From Arcicella aurantiaca (GTDB lineage Bacteria; Bacteroidota; Bacteroidia; Cytophagales; Spirosomataceae), in assembly GCF_003148625.1 (NCBI RefSeq), contig NZ_QGGO01000014.1, positions 1-64,000 of the forward strand: a DNA stretch of 64,000 bases. The letters are read 5' to 3'. Position 1 is the first letter of the stretch; each line of letters starts with the position of its first letter. A program made the position numbers and the translations under genes. The notes beneath the pieces are model-generated. The model was not told the DNA's origin and searched no databases. It was given only the letters and a program-made list of their open reading frames with translations. Below, one piece after another: positions 35,663 to 44,247 of the stretch.

Positions 35663-38010
35663 AAAACATATATAAAACTTCTGTAAAACACAGTCTTCTG
35701 CTCATCCTTTTAGTTGTGCTATTGAGCAGTTGTTCGGTGACAAAAAAACTTCCCGCAGGTGAAAGTTTATATACAGGAGCAAGCGTAAAAATGGTAGCTG
35801 ATTCTGCCATTAATAAATCGGAAATTAAAAATATTCAGACACAACTTACTGAATTTGTAAAGCCCAAACCCAACGCCAATTTGTTTGGTTTTCCATATAA
35901 AGTTTGGTTTTATTATCTATTTGGTGAACCCAAAAATGACAAGGGATTTAAGAGTTTTTTCAGAAAACGCTTTGGCGAACCACCTATTTTAGCAAGCAAA
36001 AGTGTCACGGCTGCCAATGTCAAACAAATCAATTTATTACTGAATAATGAAGGTTATTTTCGTTCATTTGCCAAAGGGGATTTAATCGAGAAAAACCGTA
36101 AATCAACGGCAGTTTATACTGCCACCATTCACCAAAGATATTACTTAGACAGTGTTTCATTTTCACCACAAGATACAAGTCTTTTAGGCAAAGCATTTAC
36201 AAACGCAAAACAAAACTCTTTGCTACAAAAAGGCTCTCCTTATCGTTTTGAGCTAATTTCGGGAGAAAGAAATCGTATTGACAACATTCTCAAAAAGAGA
36301 GGATTTTATTATTTTCAGCCTGATTTTATCATCGTAAAAGCAGATTCATCCGTTGGAAATCATAAGGTCAATTTATCGGTAGAAATCAAGCCTACGACTT
36401 CGCAAGTTGCCCGAAAAAATTACAGAATTAGAGACGTTCACGTATTGGCAGATTATGGGGAGAAAATCTTTGCCGATAGTGCAAAAAAAGACCAAGAGAT
36501 TATTTTTAACGGTATCAGAATCAACGATAAAACCCAGTCTTATAATCCAAAAATATTTTCACAAGCCATTGCATTTCGTAGAGGTGGGCGATATAGCAGT
36601 AATATTCAAGATATTTCACTTTCGAGGTTAATTAACCTAAATGGTAATTTCAAATTTGTAAAAAATACCTTTGAATTAGTACCTCGCTCCGACTCCGCCC
36701 TGTTGGATGTGTTCTATTATTTAACGCCTCTAAAAGCTAAATCATTTCAAGCGGATATTAACGGTGTTACGAAATCAAACAACTTTACAGGTACAAATTT
36801 GAGTCTTTCGTGGTTGAATAAAAACACTTTTAAAGGAGCAGAATTATTCAAAATAACCGCCACTGCGGGTTTAGACTTTCAAGTAGGTGGCATAAGTTCT
36901 ACACTTGGTGCAGTGAATAGTAGTCGTTATTCGATTGTAAGTAGTATGTCTATTCCAAGATTTATTATTCCATTCGTAAAAATAAATCCTGTAAGAAATC
37001 AAGCCTTACCAAAAACAAATATTAGCATTGGCTATGAACTTCAAAATAGAAGTGGATTGTATGATTTAACATCTTTGAATACTACGATGAGTTATGCTTG
37101 GAAACAGAACAATACTGTTGAACACTCACTAACGCCAATTTCTATAAGTTTGGTTAAATCAAGCAATATGTCAGAAGCGTTTTTGGATGATATTTTTCGT
37201 AGCGATAACCCGATTGCTATCCTTGCTTTATTGGATAATAAACTAATAATGAGTTCAAGTTATACAGTTAATTATACTCCAATTGCCAAAATCGGAAGTA
37301 GGCATTTATTTTCATTTTCGGGAGGAATTGAAGTAGCAGGAAATTTAGCAAGTTTATTATCCAGAATCGGTCCCCAACAAGGTTCAGCAGAAACTTTGGT
37401 TGGTGTTAGTTACGCTCAATATGCCCGCTTTGATACTGACTTTAAATATAGTTATTCACTGACTCAATCACTAAAATTAGCAAACAGATTTCTTTTTAGC
37501 TATGGCTTACCTTACGGAAATTCGCTCTATTTACCACCAAGTAAGCAATATTCTGCTGGTGGAAATAACAGTATTAGAGCCTTTGCAGCACGTGCTATTG
37601 GTCCAGGTGCCTATTTTTCAAATGGAACAATTGGTAGTCAACTTTTAGGAAGTCAACAAGGGGATATTAAATTAGAATTAAATACAGAATTGAGAGCAAA
37701 ATTTACCAATTATATCAATGGTGCTTTTTTTATTGATGCAGGGAATGTTTGGATGCAAAAAGATGCAGATAGTTATGGACAAGATGCTGTTTTTGGCTCA
37801 AACTTCTATAAACAAATTGCCATTGGAACAGGCGTTGGGGTACGTTTAGATTTTAGTTATTTGGTACTTAGATTCGACTTGGCTACGCCTGTACACAAGC
37901 CGTATTTACCCGAAGGAGAACGTTGGGTTTTGAAAAATTTTGATTTAAAGGATTCTCAATGGAGAAGCGAGAATTTAGTATTAAATATTGCCGTTGGTTA
38001 TCCCTTCTAA
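35638..38010 (+). CDS. BamA/TamA-family outer-membrane protein, lipidated
   Basis: The open frame begins at an ATG at 35479, three bases after tamB, but that would put the signal peptide 65 residues into the protein, behind a palindromic repeat. No other ATG is available. The TTG at 35638 gives 790 residues with a normal lipoprotein signal (SLLLILLVVLLSSC), so I choose it with caution. POTRA-like repeats cover roughly the first 350 residues. The C-terminal half is the 16-stranded surface antigen/BamA barrel, with the lid-type segment SAGGNNSIRAFAARAIGPG and a final aromatic strand ending VGYPF. It forms the outer-membrane partner of TamB. Lipidated BamA-like proteins are known in Bacteroidota. 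Confidence 0.85.
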   Translation: MRQIVYTSENIYKTSVKHSLLLILLVVLLSSCSVTKKLPAGESLYTGASVKMVADSAINKSEIKNIQTQLTEFVKPKPNANLFGFPYKVWFYYLFGEPKNDKGFKSFFRKRFGEPPILASKSVTAANVKQINLLLNNEGYFRSFAKGDLIEKNRKSTAVYTATIHQRYYLDSVSFSPQDTSLLGKAFTNAKQNSLLQKGSPYRFELISGERNRIDNILKKRGFYYFQPDFIIVKADSSVGNHKVNLSVEIKPTTSQVARKNYRIRDVHVLADYGEKIFADSAKKDQEIIFNGIRINDKTQSYNPKIFSQAIAFRRGGRYSSNIQDISLSRLINLNGNFKFVKNTFELVPRSDSALLDVFYYLTPLKAKSFQADINGVTKSNNFTGTNLSLSWLNKNTFKGAELFKITATAGLDFQVGGISSTLGAVNSSRYSIVSSMSIPRFIIPFVKINPVRNQALPKTNISIGYELQNRSGLYDLTSLNTTMSYAWKQNNTVEHSLTPISISLVKSSNMSEAFLDDIFRSDNPIAILALLDNKLIMSSSYTVNYTPIAKIGSRHLFSFSGGIEVAGNLASLLSRIGPQQGSAETLVGVSYAQYARFDTDFKYSYSLTQSLKLANRFLFSYGLPYGNSLYLPPSKQYSAGGNNSIRAFAARAIGPGAYFSNGTIGSQLLGSQQGDIKLELNTELRAKFTNYINGAFFIDAGNVWMQKDADSYGQDAVFGSNFYKQIAIGTGVGVRLDFSYLVLRFDLATPVHKPYLPEGERWVLKNFDLKDSQWRSENLVLNIAVGYPF

Positions 38011-38096
38011 TAATTGTGAGTTGTGATTTGCGAGTTTTGGCAATACATCACAAATGCTACAAGGGGTTAGGATTTAGGGACTATTTGAGATTTTAT

Positions 38097-38549
38097 TCAG
38101 AAAGCATAATTATCATAATCAAACGACATTTTTTTTAAACTTGATAAATGAGTGGTTAAACATTCTTTTAAAGGATTAAATGCCTCAAATTCAAAAATTG
38201 CTAAAATTTTTTGATATGATTTTATCAAAAATTCATCTCCAAACTGGCAGGAAACCAATATCGTTCTAACGTTTTTAGATGCTTGAGCCATCCCAAAATA
38301 AAATTGAGATTGGTCAATTTGAGCATCTTCAAATAAAACAGGGCTATCAGAATTTTCAAAAGATTCATCAAGAATATGATTTAATTTTTCAACGATTGAA
38401 GCCGATTCATCTGCTTGGTTTTGAAAAGAGCGTTTTAATTCGGGGCTATAAATCGTATTAACAAGTTTCTTATAAACTTCAATACGATAACCATTAATCT
38501 TGAAAATATTTATCAAACATTTCAAGGTTTCTTCACTTTGTATTTTCAT
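38097..38549 (-). CDS. Four-helix-bundle protein, DUF2383-like
   Basis: A 150-residue helical soluble protein without signal peptide. The start TLKCLINIFKINGYRIEVYK followed by SPELKRSFQNQADESASIVE matches the DUF2383 (PA2169-type) ferritin-like pattern seen in stress-associated Bacteroidota proteins, though metal-ligand residues are not obvious. It opens a run of minus-strand genes for small coiled-coil and membrane-stress proteins. Domain assignment moderate. Confidence 0.65.
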   Translation of the reverse strand: MKIQSEETLKCLINIFKINGYRIEVYKKLVNTIYSPELKRSFQNQADESASIVEKLNHILDESFENSDSPVLFEDAQIDQSQFYFGMAQASKNVRTILVSCQFGDEFLIKSYQKILAIFEFEAFNPLKECLTTHLSSLKKMSFDYDNYAF

Positions 38550-38627
38550 AGTCTTAATTTTCGGTAGTACATTCTTATGATTGAACTTGTGAGGTTAATA
38601 CAAAACGGATATTTGCAGAAAATCTAA

Positions 38628-38660
38628 TAAAAATCAAGCAAAAACCGTGCTTGATTTTTA
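38628..38660. terminator. Terminator of the LEA-like gene
   Basis: Perfect 13-bp arms TAAAAATCAAGCA (38628-38640) and complement (38648-38660), loop AAAACCG, T-rich on both sides; 38 bases past the stop of the minus-strand gene. Confidence 0.85.
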
Positions 38661-38698
38661 TTTAGAAAATTTTTAGAGAATTATTTTAAGCCTAAATT

Positions 38699-39022
38699 TT
38701 AAAATTTTGCAGAAACAGCCTTCACATTTTCTTTCAATTGTTCGTATTTATCAGCGATTTTGTCACTTATTTCTTCGGCTTTATCTTTTGTCTCTTCATA
38801 CGTTTCAGATGCTTTGTCCTTTATTTCCTCCCAAATATCCGTTGCTTGTTCTTTTAAATCTTCCGCTTTTTCAGAGGCATTTTCTGCCAAATTCACCGCT
38901 CCGATTTTTACATCATCGATTTTCTCAGTTGCCTCTGCTTTCAAAACTTCTACTTTTTTATCCAATGTTTCTGCTTTGTGTTGTGCAGCTTCTTTGACAA
39001 GTTGTTCTTTTGTAGTTTCCAT
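38699..39022 (-). CDS. LEA-like amphipathic coiled-coil protein
   Basis: A 107-residue, highly charged, Ala/Glu/Lys-rich protein predicted as one long amphipathic helix with 11-residue periodicity (NLAENASEKAEDLKEQATDI, then WEEIKDKASETYEETKDKAE). There is no signal peptide or Cys. Such late-embryogenesis-abundant-like proteins protect membranes and proteins during drying or osmotic stress; role here inferred from composition. The promoter-like element at 39064-39081 lies upstream. The open frame on the opposite strand is a by-product of this composition. Confidence 0.75.
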   Translation of the reverse strand: METTKEQLVKEAAQHKAETLDKKVEVLKAEATEKIDDVKIGAVNLAENASEKAEDLKEQATDIWEEIKDKASETYEETKDKAEEISDKIADKYEQLKENVKAVSAKF

Positions 39023-39654
39023 GATAATAGTTTGAGTTAAAAATTAATTATTTCACGATTAATCTTAAAAATCTCATTCCATTACATTTCAAGCCTAAAA
39101 TCTTCTTTTTTTGAGAAAGATGCTCCCCAAATTGTAGAAAGTGTACCAAATTGAGTAATACAAAACGCTCAGTAACTTAACAGGCTTATCAACCTTCATC
39201 TTAGGCAAAATAAAACAAAAAAGGAATAGCCCATCAAGCCATTCCTTTAACCAAAACCCTAACTGCTTAAATTATAAAATCTTTGAAAATATCTGAGGTC
39301 AGAATTGCCATCTCAAATTGTGAATGGCGGTTCAACAACTTGAAAATTATCACCTATGTGAAAATTTCTTTATGCAAAAGAAATGTGGAAGAACCACTTC
39401 CACAATCTAACCAGTCTTTTTCCAATTAAAATCTTTTTATATCGAGTCGATTGCAATTTTAATAAGAAACAGGGAAATCAATAAATTTCCCTGTTTAACT
39501 ACAACCTAACCACTTATAATTTATTCATTATGGTGATGAAAGAAGAAGAATATAGGAGCAAAAAATGCTCCCTATTTCTCACAATCTAACCACTATGAAT
39601 TAAACTTACTAATGCTTTTTGATGAAATGTGTATTCAAAAAAGAGGTTTAAAAA
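39023..39654. other. Intergenic region with four successive hairpins
   Basis: No ORF of note. Hairpins: 39220-39248 (AAAGGAAT arms), 39384-39404 (TGTGGAAG arms), 39467-39496 (AAACAGGGAAAT arms) and 39555-39571 (GGAGCA arms). The last three are each followed by a variant of ACAATCTAACCACT. The spacing of 70-165 bases looks modular. They could be serial terminators or small-RNA units between the two coiled-coil genes. Confidence 0.6.
39064..39081 (-). promoter_or_regulatory. Candidate promoter element of the LEA-like gene
   Basis: On the minus strand, TGGAATGAGATTTTTAAG. It closely resembles TGGAACGAATTTTTAAC before the lipoprotein gene at 40110 (same GG-to-TTT spacing). TTCTACAATTTGGGG lies upstream. 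Function inferred only from recurrence. Confidence 0.35.
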
Positions 39655-40110
39655 CTACTTAATATCTTCTTGAATATGGTCAATTTTTTTGTTCAAATCT
39701 GCTTTAAATTCTTTCCAACCTTGTTTGGTATCTGATTTTACTTCAGATAAGGAATTTTCTAAGTCGTCGATTTTAGATTGAATTTTAGCTTTTCTTGTTT
39801 TCCAACGTGCTTTTTCTTTATCGGTTGCTTTATTCATTTTAGCATCCATTTCAGAAATTTCTGTTTTCAATTCGCTTCGTTTTTGCTCAATTTTATTAGC
39901 CATTTCCAATCTTTCTGCTTTTAAATCATCAGCAGTTTCGGCGGCTTTTTCTTTTACATCCGAAGCAACATCATCAACTTCTTTGGAAACTTTGTCTTGT
40001 GCATCTTGCGTTTTTTCAGCAATTTCCTTTTTTTCGCTTCTTGAGCATGAAGAAATGGTGAAAGAACCTAATATCAAGAGACTTGCAAAAACCAATACAT
40101 TCTTTTTCAT
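39655..40110 (-). CDS. Coiled-coil lipoprotein
   Basis: A 151-residue lipoprotein (lipobox ISSC, Cys 22). The mature part is nearly all charged heptad/undecad helix (EKTQDAQDKVSKEVDDVASD, then KIEQKRSELKTEISEMDAKM). It contains Trp residues at ARWKTRK and KQGWKEFK. It would form a long periplasmic coiled coil anchored to a membrane, comparable in composition to the LEA-like neighbour. Function unknown; the position in the stress-type run suggests an envelope-protective role. Confidence 0.75.
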   Translation of the reverse strand: MKKNVLVFASLLILGSFTISSCSRSEKKEIAEKTQDAQDKVSKEVDDVASDVKEKAAETADDLKAERLEMANKIEQKRSELKTEISEMDAKMNKATDKEKARWKTRKAKIQSKIDDLENSLSEVKSDTKQGWKEFKADLNKKIDHIQEDIK

Positions 40111-40127
40111 TGTTATTTAAAATTTAA

Positions 40128-40220
40128 GTTAAAAATTCGTTCCAGTTACTAAAAAAACATTTTTCGTAGAATTTTGTAGAGAAAACACCCCAACATTGTC
40201 CACTTTTGGGGAATTTTCTA
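40128..40220 (-). promoter_or_regulatory. Candidate promoter and boxes of the coiled-coil lipoprotein gene
   Basis: Minus-strand TGGAACGAATTTTTAAC (40144 down to 40128). Upstream are GTAGAG-N6-CCCC on the plus strand (40176-40191) and, inverted to it, GGGG-N4-TTCTA (40208-40220). The arrangement mirrors that before the 27310 gene. Confidence 0.4.
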
Positions 40221-40271
40221 TTCAATTCCATTTTTTAGGAATTTCATATAAGTAATTACGATTGACGAATA

Positions 40272-40317
40272 ATTCGATTTACGATTAAAACCCCAGTTCG
40301 TCAATCGTAAATCGAAT
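40272..40317 (-). terminator. Hairpin after the porin-family gene
   Basis: Perfect 15-bp arms ATTCGATTTACGATT (40272-40286) and complement (40303-40317). The same ATTACGATTTACGATT phrase recurs near 61655. Probable terminator of the minus-strand gene ending at 40372. Confidence 0.65.
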
Positions 40318-40371
40318 CAATAGTCAATAATCTTGGGGATAACTTAATAAACCAGTTCACCCAACCCCTAC

Positions 40372-41028
40372 TTAAAAATGAATTCCGACAGTCGCTTGTA
40401 AAGAGTTTCCTTTTGAAGCAAATTTTGCGGCGGTATTCGGATTACTAAATTTCACATTCACCACATCATTCACATTTCCTTCATATCTGAAATCCAAATT
40501 CAACATTCCAATATCAAAGCCCACTCCTGCCTGATACCCAAGCGTTACATTATTAAAAATTTCACTTGCCTTTTGTCCTTGGTATTGTTCAATGCTATCT
40601 CCTAAATTTCCGCTATCGGATAATTTAAAAGTGGCAACAGGACCTGCATTCACTCTGAGGACATTCCCAATTTTCACTCCAACCAAAATGGGTAAATCTA
40701 AATTGGTCAATTTCAAATCAATGGTTTTTCCACTGGCTTTTCCGTCTTCAAAAACATTGAATTTTCCTCCTTTTTGAGAAAGCAAAATTTCGGGCTGAAT
40801 GAAAATTGTTTTCCCAAATCTTAAAAAAACGCCTCCTACAAAACCATAAGCTCGGGTATCGTTGGGACTAAAATTGAAAACTTTTCCACCCGACGAAAAT
40901 GACAAATCGTTACCGCTTACCTGAGACAAATTTGCTCCTAATCGAAGACCTGCCGTAAATGATTTCTCTTGAGCAAACGTACTTAATGTCGATATTGCCA
41001 AAATGGCTACTAACATTACCTTTTTCAT
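40372..41028 (-). CDS. Porin-family outer-membrane beta-barrel protein (PorT-like)
   Basis: A 218-residue protein with a signal peptide (MKKVMLVAILAISTLSTFAQ). Alternating amphipathic strands follow: FTAGLRLGANLSQVSGND, YGFVGGVFLRFGKTIFIQPE, ILLSQKGGKF and VGFDIGMLNLDFRYEG. It ends with the aromatic QATVGIHF typical of outer-membrane barrels of the OMP_b-brl_2 class, about eight strands. Substrate or function is unknown. The promoter-like TGGTATAATCATTTTATA (41093 to 41076, minus) lies upstream. Confidence 0.85.
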   Translation of the reverse strand: MKKVMLVAILAISTLSTFAQEKSFTAGLRLGANLSQVSGNDLSFSSGGKVFNFSPNDTRAYGFVGGVFLRFGKTIFIQPEILLSQKGGKFNVFEDGKASGKTIDLKLTNLDLPILVGVKIGNVLRVNAGPVATFKLSDSGNLGDSIEQYQGQKASEIFNNVTLGYQAGVGFDIGMLNLDFRYEGNVNDVVNVKFSNPNTAAKFASKGNSLQATVGIHF

Positions 41029-41075
41029 AATTATCTATTTGATTTCTAATTCGTTGATTGATTTACACTTGAATA

Positions 41076-41093
41076 TATAAAATGATTATACCA
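41076..41093 (-). promoter_or_regulatory. Candidate promoter element of the porin-family gene
   Basis: Minus-strand TGGTATAATCATTTTATA, near-identical in its first eight bases to TGGTATAAGAATTTAATG before the gene at 42963. TTTTTACCCA lies 31 bases upstream. Confidence 0.35.
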
Positions 41094-41241
41094 TTGAGAC
41101 AATATGAATAATTTGATAAAATATGGGTAAAAAGTACCCCATTTTTAGGAAAAATGCGGATAATTTACTCGTTCATGGATAATTATGTACAAAAAAAGAG
41201 TACCTCGAAAGGTACTCTCATGACAACAATCTACGAAGTTT

Positions 41242-42441
41242 TTATTCTGATGATTTGGTAGCTTTTTTTCTTCTTTTCACCAATGACTTCACATCTTCGG
41301 TGGTTTCGGTAATGGTTTCTACTAAATCAGGCATAAATTCACTCATTCGTTTTTTCTTTTCTTGCAATATCCTATTATGGTCTGGTTCACCCAAAAGATA
41401 ACCATAGGGTTTTAATTCATGCACAGAATCGAAGATGACTTTTAAGATTGCCGTTGTGGGTAATGACAAAGCCATACCTGCAATTCCCCAAAGTGCCGAC
41501 CCTAATAATAAGGCAATGATAGCAACTAATCCGTTGATACTAATTTTTGAACCAACCACTTGGGGCGTAATAAAATTGCCTTCTAAAAACTGAACAAAGA
41601 TGAAAACGCCTGCTACGCCAACTGCATACATCGGTGAATCTTTGGTAATTAAAGCAACAATTATGGGTAAAATTGACCCGATTAATATTCCAATAAAGGG
41701 AATAATCAGTAATGCTGCTGCCAAAAAACCGAAGAACACAGCATAGTCAATTCCTAAAATTAGTAAGCCCATCGTGTTCAATGTTCCAACAATAACGGTC
41801 ACTGTTATCAATCCTGTAAGATAACTATGCACAACTTCATAGATTTTTGTGAGGACTGTATCAATAGTATAACGCCTGACATTGGGAAAAACTTTGTAGA
41901 AAAACATTTTAAAGAAATCTCTGTAATAAAGCAAAAAGAACATATAAATGGGAATCAGCGATAAATTTCCAAGCATATTGCCAGTCGTTGAAAGTGCCGA
42001 AGAGAAAAAAGAACCTCCGCCTCCACCAATAATTCCCTGACCGTACTGCTTTAATTTTGCAATCTGGGTATTTCTGCCAACGTGTAAATAACGTTCTGCC
42101 AATTTCTGACAATCGGCAAAAAGCGTGGTGAATTTTTGTTGTAACTGTGGTAACATTTCACCAAAACTCACAATTTGATTTGAAGCTAACCAAATTAAGC
42201 AAGCAGTAACAACCATGAATAAAATCAGAGAAATAGTAATGGCATAAACCCTACCCATTCCTTTTTTCTCAAGCCATTTATCAATTGGATAAAGTGCCAT
42301 TGCCAAAATAATAGCAACAAATAGCGGCACTAAAATATCTTCTAATACTTTGAGCCAATACACCAAAATTGTCACACAAATCAGCGAAAATGCCAGTTTG
42401 ATGATATACGGATAGTTAGATTTCATGGGCTTTTCAATCAT
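41242..42441 (-). CDS. AI-2E family transporter
   Basis: About 399 residues with seven to eight membrane helices. The early helix pair contains LEDILVPLFVAIILAMALYP. The family segment LAAALLIIPFIGILIGSILP and QFLEGNFITPQVVGSKISIN match the AI-2E exporter/PerM family, inner-membrane permeases linked to autoinducer-2 or antiporter activity. The C-terminus is a charged cytoplasmic tail ending KKATKSSE. The frame starts at a TTG (42447); I use the ATG at 42441, though the ATG at 42426 is equally possible. A terminator hairpin ends only a few bases upstream. Confidence 0.88.
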   Translation of the reverse strand: MIEKPMKSNYPYIIKLAFSLICVTILVYWLKVLEDILVPLFVAIILAMALYPIDKWLEKKGMGRVYAITISLILFMVVTACLIWLASNQIVSFGEMLPQLQQKFTTLFADCQKLAERYLHVGRNTQIAKLKQYGQGIIGGGGGSFFSSALSTTGNMLGNLSLIPIYMFFLLYYRDFFKMFFYKVFPNVRRYTIDTVLTKIYEVVHSYLTGLITVTVIVGTLNTMGLLILGIDYAVFFGFLAAALLIIPFIGILIGSILPIIVALITKDSPMYAVGVAGVFIFVQFLEGNFITPQVVGSKISINGLVAIIALLLGSALWGIAGMALSLPTTAILKVIFDSVHELKPYGYLLGEPDHNRILQEKKKRMSEFMPDLVETITETTEDVKSLVKRRKKATKSSE

Positions 42442-42445
42442 GGTC

Positions 42446-42476
42446 AAAAAAAGAGAGGAATGAAATCACTCCTCTC
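42446..42476 (-). terminator. Terminator abutting the AI-2E transporter start
   Basis: GAGAGGAGTG / CATTCCTCTC arms (42467-42476 with 42453-42462) with loop ATTT and a run of seven T on the minus strand (42452-42446), five bases before the transporter ATG. It would stop transcripts of the 58-residue protein gene upstream, or attenuate the transporter. Confidence 0.8.
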
Positions 42477-42596
42477 CACACAATATTCTCAATTATATTT
42501 CATCCTAAATAAGAACGAAGCGTGTTTAATAAGTTTTAAATTTAGCAAGAAGCAATACAAAATATTTTAAAGTTACTTAGGCAATTAGCCTCATAA

Positions 42597-42773
42597 TCAA
42601 TAACGAATTCTTGAAGAATTACCTTTAACTTTCTTCAGGAACGAATCAAAATCTTTGCTGGCGAAAGGGTCAGAATTAAGATAATCTTTTTCAATTTTCG
42701 AGAAGGTCAATCCAAATAATACAGCCAAAACAACAATACCGAACGATGATAATACGAAAGTGATTTGTTCCAT
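42597..42773 (-). CDS. Small single-pass membrane protein (58 aa)
   Basis: Codes for 58 residues: MEQITFVLSSFGIVVLAVLF, then GLTFSKIEKDYLNSDPFASK, then DFDSFLKKVKGNSSRIRY. One N-terminal transmembrane helix is followed by a charged cytoplasmic tail. Clean start and stop, and the neighbouring small membrane gene, support reality. It lies 40 bases downstream of the 49-residue protein gene and is followed by a terminator, so the two form a small operon. No family recognised. Confidence 0.65.
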   Translation of the reverse strand: MEQITFVLSSFGIVVLAVLFGLTFSKIEKDYLNSDPFASKDFDSFLKKVKGNSSRIRY

Positions 42774-42813
42774 GATAGTAAAAGTTAAAGGTTCATGATT
42801 ATTAAATCCAAAA

Positions 42814-42963
42814 CTATACTCCTCTACGAATAAGCGACAAGATTATGGATACAATAGCTAACACAAGTAAGATATGAATAATACCTCCCGCACTGTAAGC
42901 AAAAACGCCTAACAACCATCCAATAACTAATATTACGGCAACGATATACAATAGATTTCTCAT
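42814..42963 (-). CDS. lmo0937-family small membrane protein (49 aa)
   Basis: Codes for MRNLLYIVAVILVIGWLLGV, then FAYSAGGIIHILLVLAIVSI, then ILSLIRRGV. Two transmembrane helices are separated by a short loop GVFAYSAGGIIH. This is the pattern of lmo0937/DUF5670-type proteins, which are common in general-stress gene groups. Function is unknown beyond stress association. It heads the operon with the 58-residue protein. A candidate promoter at 43008-43025 precedes it. Confidence 0.8.
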   Translation of the reverse strand: MRNLLYIVAVILVIGWLLGVFAYSAGGIIHILLVLAIVSIILSLIRRGV

Positions 42964-43404
42964 AATTTTTAGTGTTTAAATGTTATAATTTTTGATTCAA
43001 CAATCATCATTAAATTCTTATACCATTCTGAAAAACAGTCCATTATGTAGAAATACAATATAGAATGGGTTGAAAAATGGGTAAACTGTGGAAATTTAAC
43101 CCCAACAATTCAGATTTTGTGAGTAAAGGAAAGGTGGCATTAAAGTGGTGTCCTTTCGTGTAAAATCTTTCAAAAACGAAGAAACAAATTTGATAATCAA
43201 GCAGTTTATTATTCTTCAACGATTTTATTTTTAGAAGCAAAATTTAAAAAGGTTTACACGAAACGATACGAAAAACCAAATAGACAGGCGGTGTTTATTG
43301 TAAAACAGGAAATGGAAGTCAAAAGAAAGCAAATTCTTGAGGCTGAACCTGTTTAAACTTTCTATTTCGGAATAGACTAAAAACTAAATATTAATAATAA
43401 TGCT
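42964..43404. other. Intergenic region with promoter-like element, gene remnant and solo MITE end
   Basis: 43008-43025 holds minus-strand TGGTATAAGAATTTAATG, with TTTACCCATTTTTCAACCCA farther up. Plus-strand frame 43144-43356 is open for 70 codons without a start and reads KFKKVYTKRYEKPNRQAVF near its end, so it may be a gene tail. It stops inside the MITE-type end TGAACCTGTTTAAACTTTCT at 43344-43367. Confidence 0.45.
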
Positions 43405-44247
43405 ATGGAAAATATTCAAAAAACCTTTATCACATCAGCCCGAATAAAATTACTTCAGGTACTGAATTTTGTATTTTTTATCATCATGGTTATCATGAAT
43501 GGTTTGGCAAATGGTTTACCCATTAATGGAAAAACAACAGGAGAATTATCCAATCAATACCCTAACTTGTTTGTTCCTGCGGGGATAACCTTTTCAATTT
43601 GGGGAGTGATTTACTTTCTGCTTTTATGCTTTTGCATCTATCAGTTTAAATCTTTTTTAAGTAAAAAGCCAGAACCACATTTAGCTATGATTCTCAACGC
43701 CATTGGTTTTCTATTTATCATCAACGCTACTTTTAATGCTCTTTGGATTGTGGCTTGGCATTATGAAATTTTACCATTATCGCTCTTAATAATGCTTGGT
43801 ATTTTGGTGACTTTAGTTAAAATCAATTTGAATCTCCGTGAAGTTCAGCCATATTTGACGGGTTGGGTCAGATTTTTTGTAAAAGCATCTTTTGGGGCAT
43901 ATTTAGGCTGGATTTGCATTGCAACCATTGCCAATGTAACGGCTCTATTAGTTGCGAATGGAATACTTTTAGATGGAATTTCGGGTCAATCGTGGGCAAG
44001 TATCATGATTTTGACAGGTGCTTTTATTGCTCTTTTACTTACCATTAAATTAAGAAATAGTTATTTGGCACTGGCAGTAATTTGGGCTTTGACAGGCATT
44101 ATTATTGCCAGAACTCAGGATTCGATTTACTATAAATACATTGTTTATAGTGCAGGTTTAGGGATAGTTGTTATGGTGATAGCAATTTTGATGTCTTCTA
44201 CCTTATTATTATTTACCAAAAGGAAAGAATTAGTGGAGGTACATTAA
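43405..44247 (+). CDS. TspO/MBR-like tryptophan-rich membrane protein, long form
   Basis: A 280-residue integral membrane protein with seven to eight helices. NGLANGLPINGKTTGELSNQ followed by PNLFVPAGITFSIWGVIYFL is the opening of the long TspO/MBR-like proteins of Bacteroidota. WIVAWHYEILPLSLLIM and FGAYLGWICIATIANVTALL are further conserved helices. Classical TspO has about 155 residues and five helices; this form is nearly twice as long, so ligand and function (tetrapyrrole-related in TspO) should not be assumed. Single gene, followed by a cluster of repeats. Confidence 0.75.
   Translation: MENIQKTFITSARIKLLQVLNFVFFIIMVIMNGLANGLPINGKTTGELSNQYPNLFVPAGITFSIWGVIYFLLLCFCIYQFKSFLSKKPEPHLAMILNAIGFLFIINATFNALWIVAWHYEILPLSLLIMLGILVTLVKINLNLREVQPYLTGWVRFFVKASFGAYLGWICIATIANVTALLVANGILLDGISGQSWASIMILTGAFIALLLTIKLRNSYLALAVIWALTGIIIARTQDSIYYKYIVYSAGLGIVVMVIAILMSSTLLLFTKRKELVEVH

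Noticed and set aside
38707-39035. Two overlapping plus-strand ORFs opposite the LEA-like gene
   Set aside because: Hydrophobic Ser/Phe/Leu-rich frames are the usual antisense image of a Lys/Glu/Ala-rich helix gene.
43043-43240. 65-codon minus-strand ORF upstream of the lmo0937-like gene
   Set aside because: Overlaps the candidate promoter boxes; low-complexity composition and no start context.
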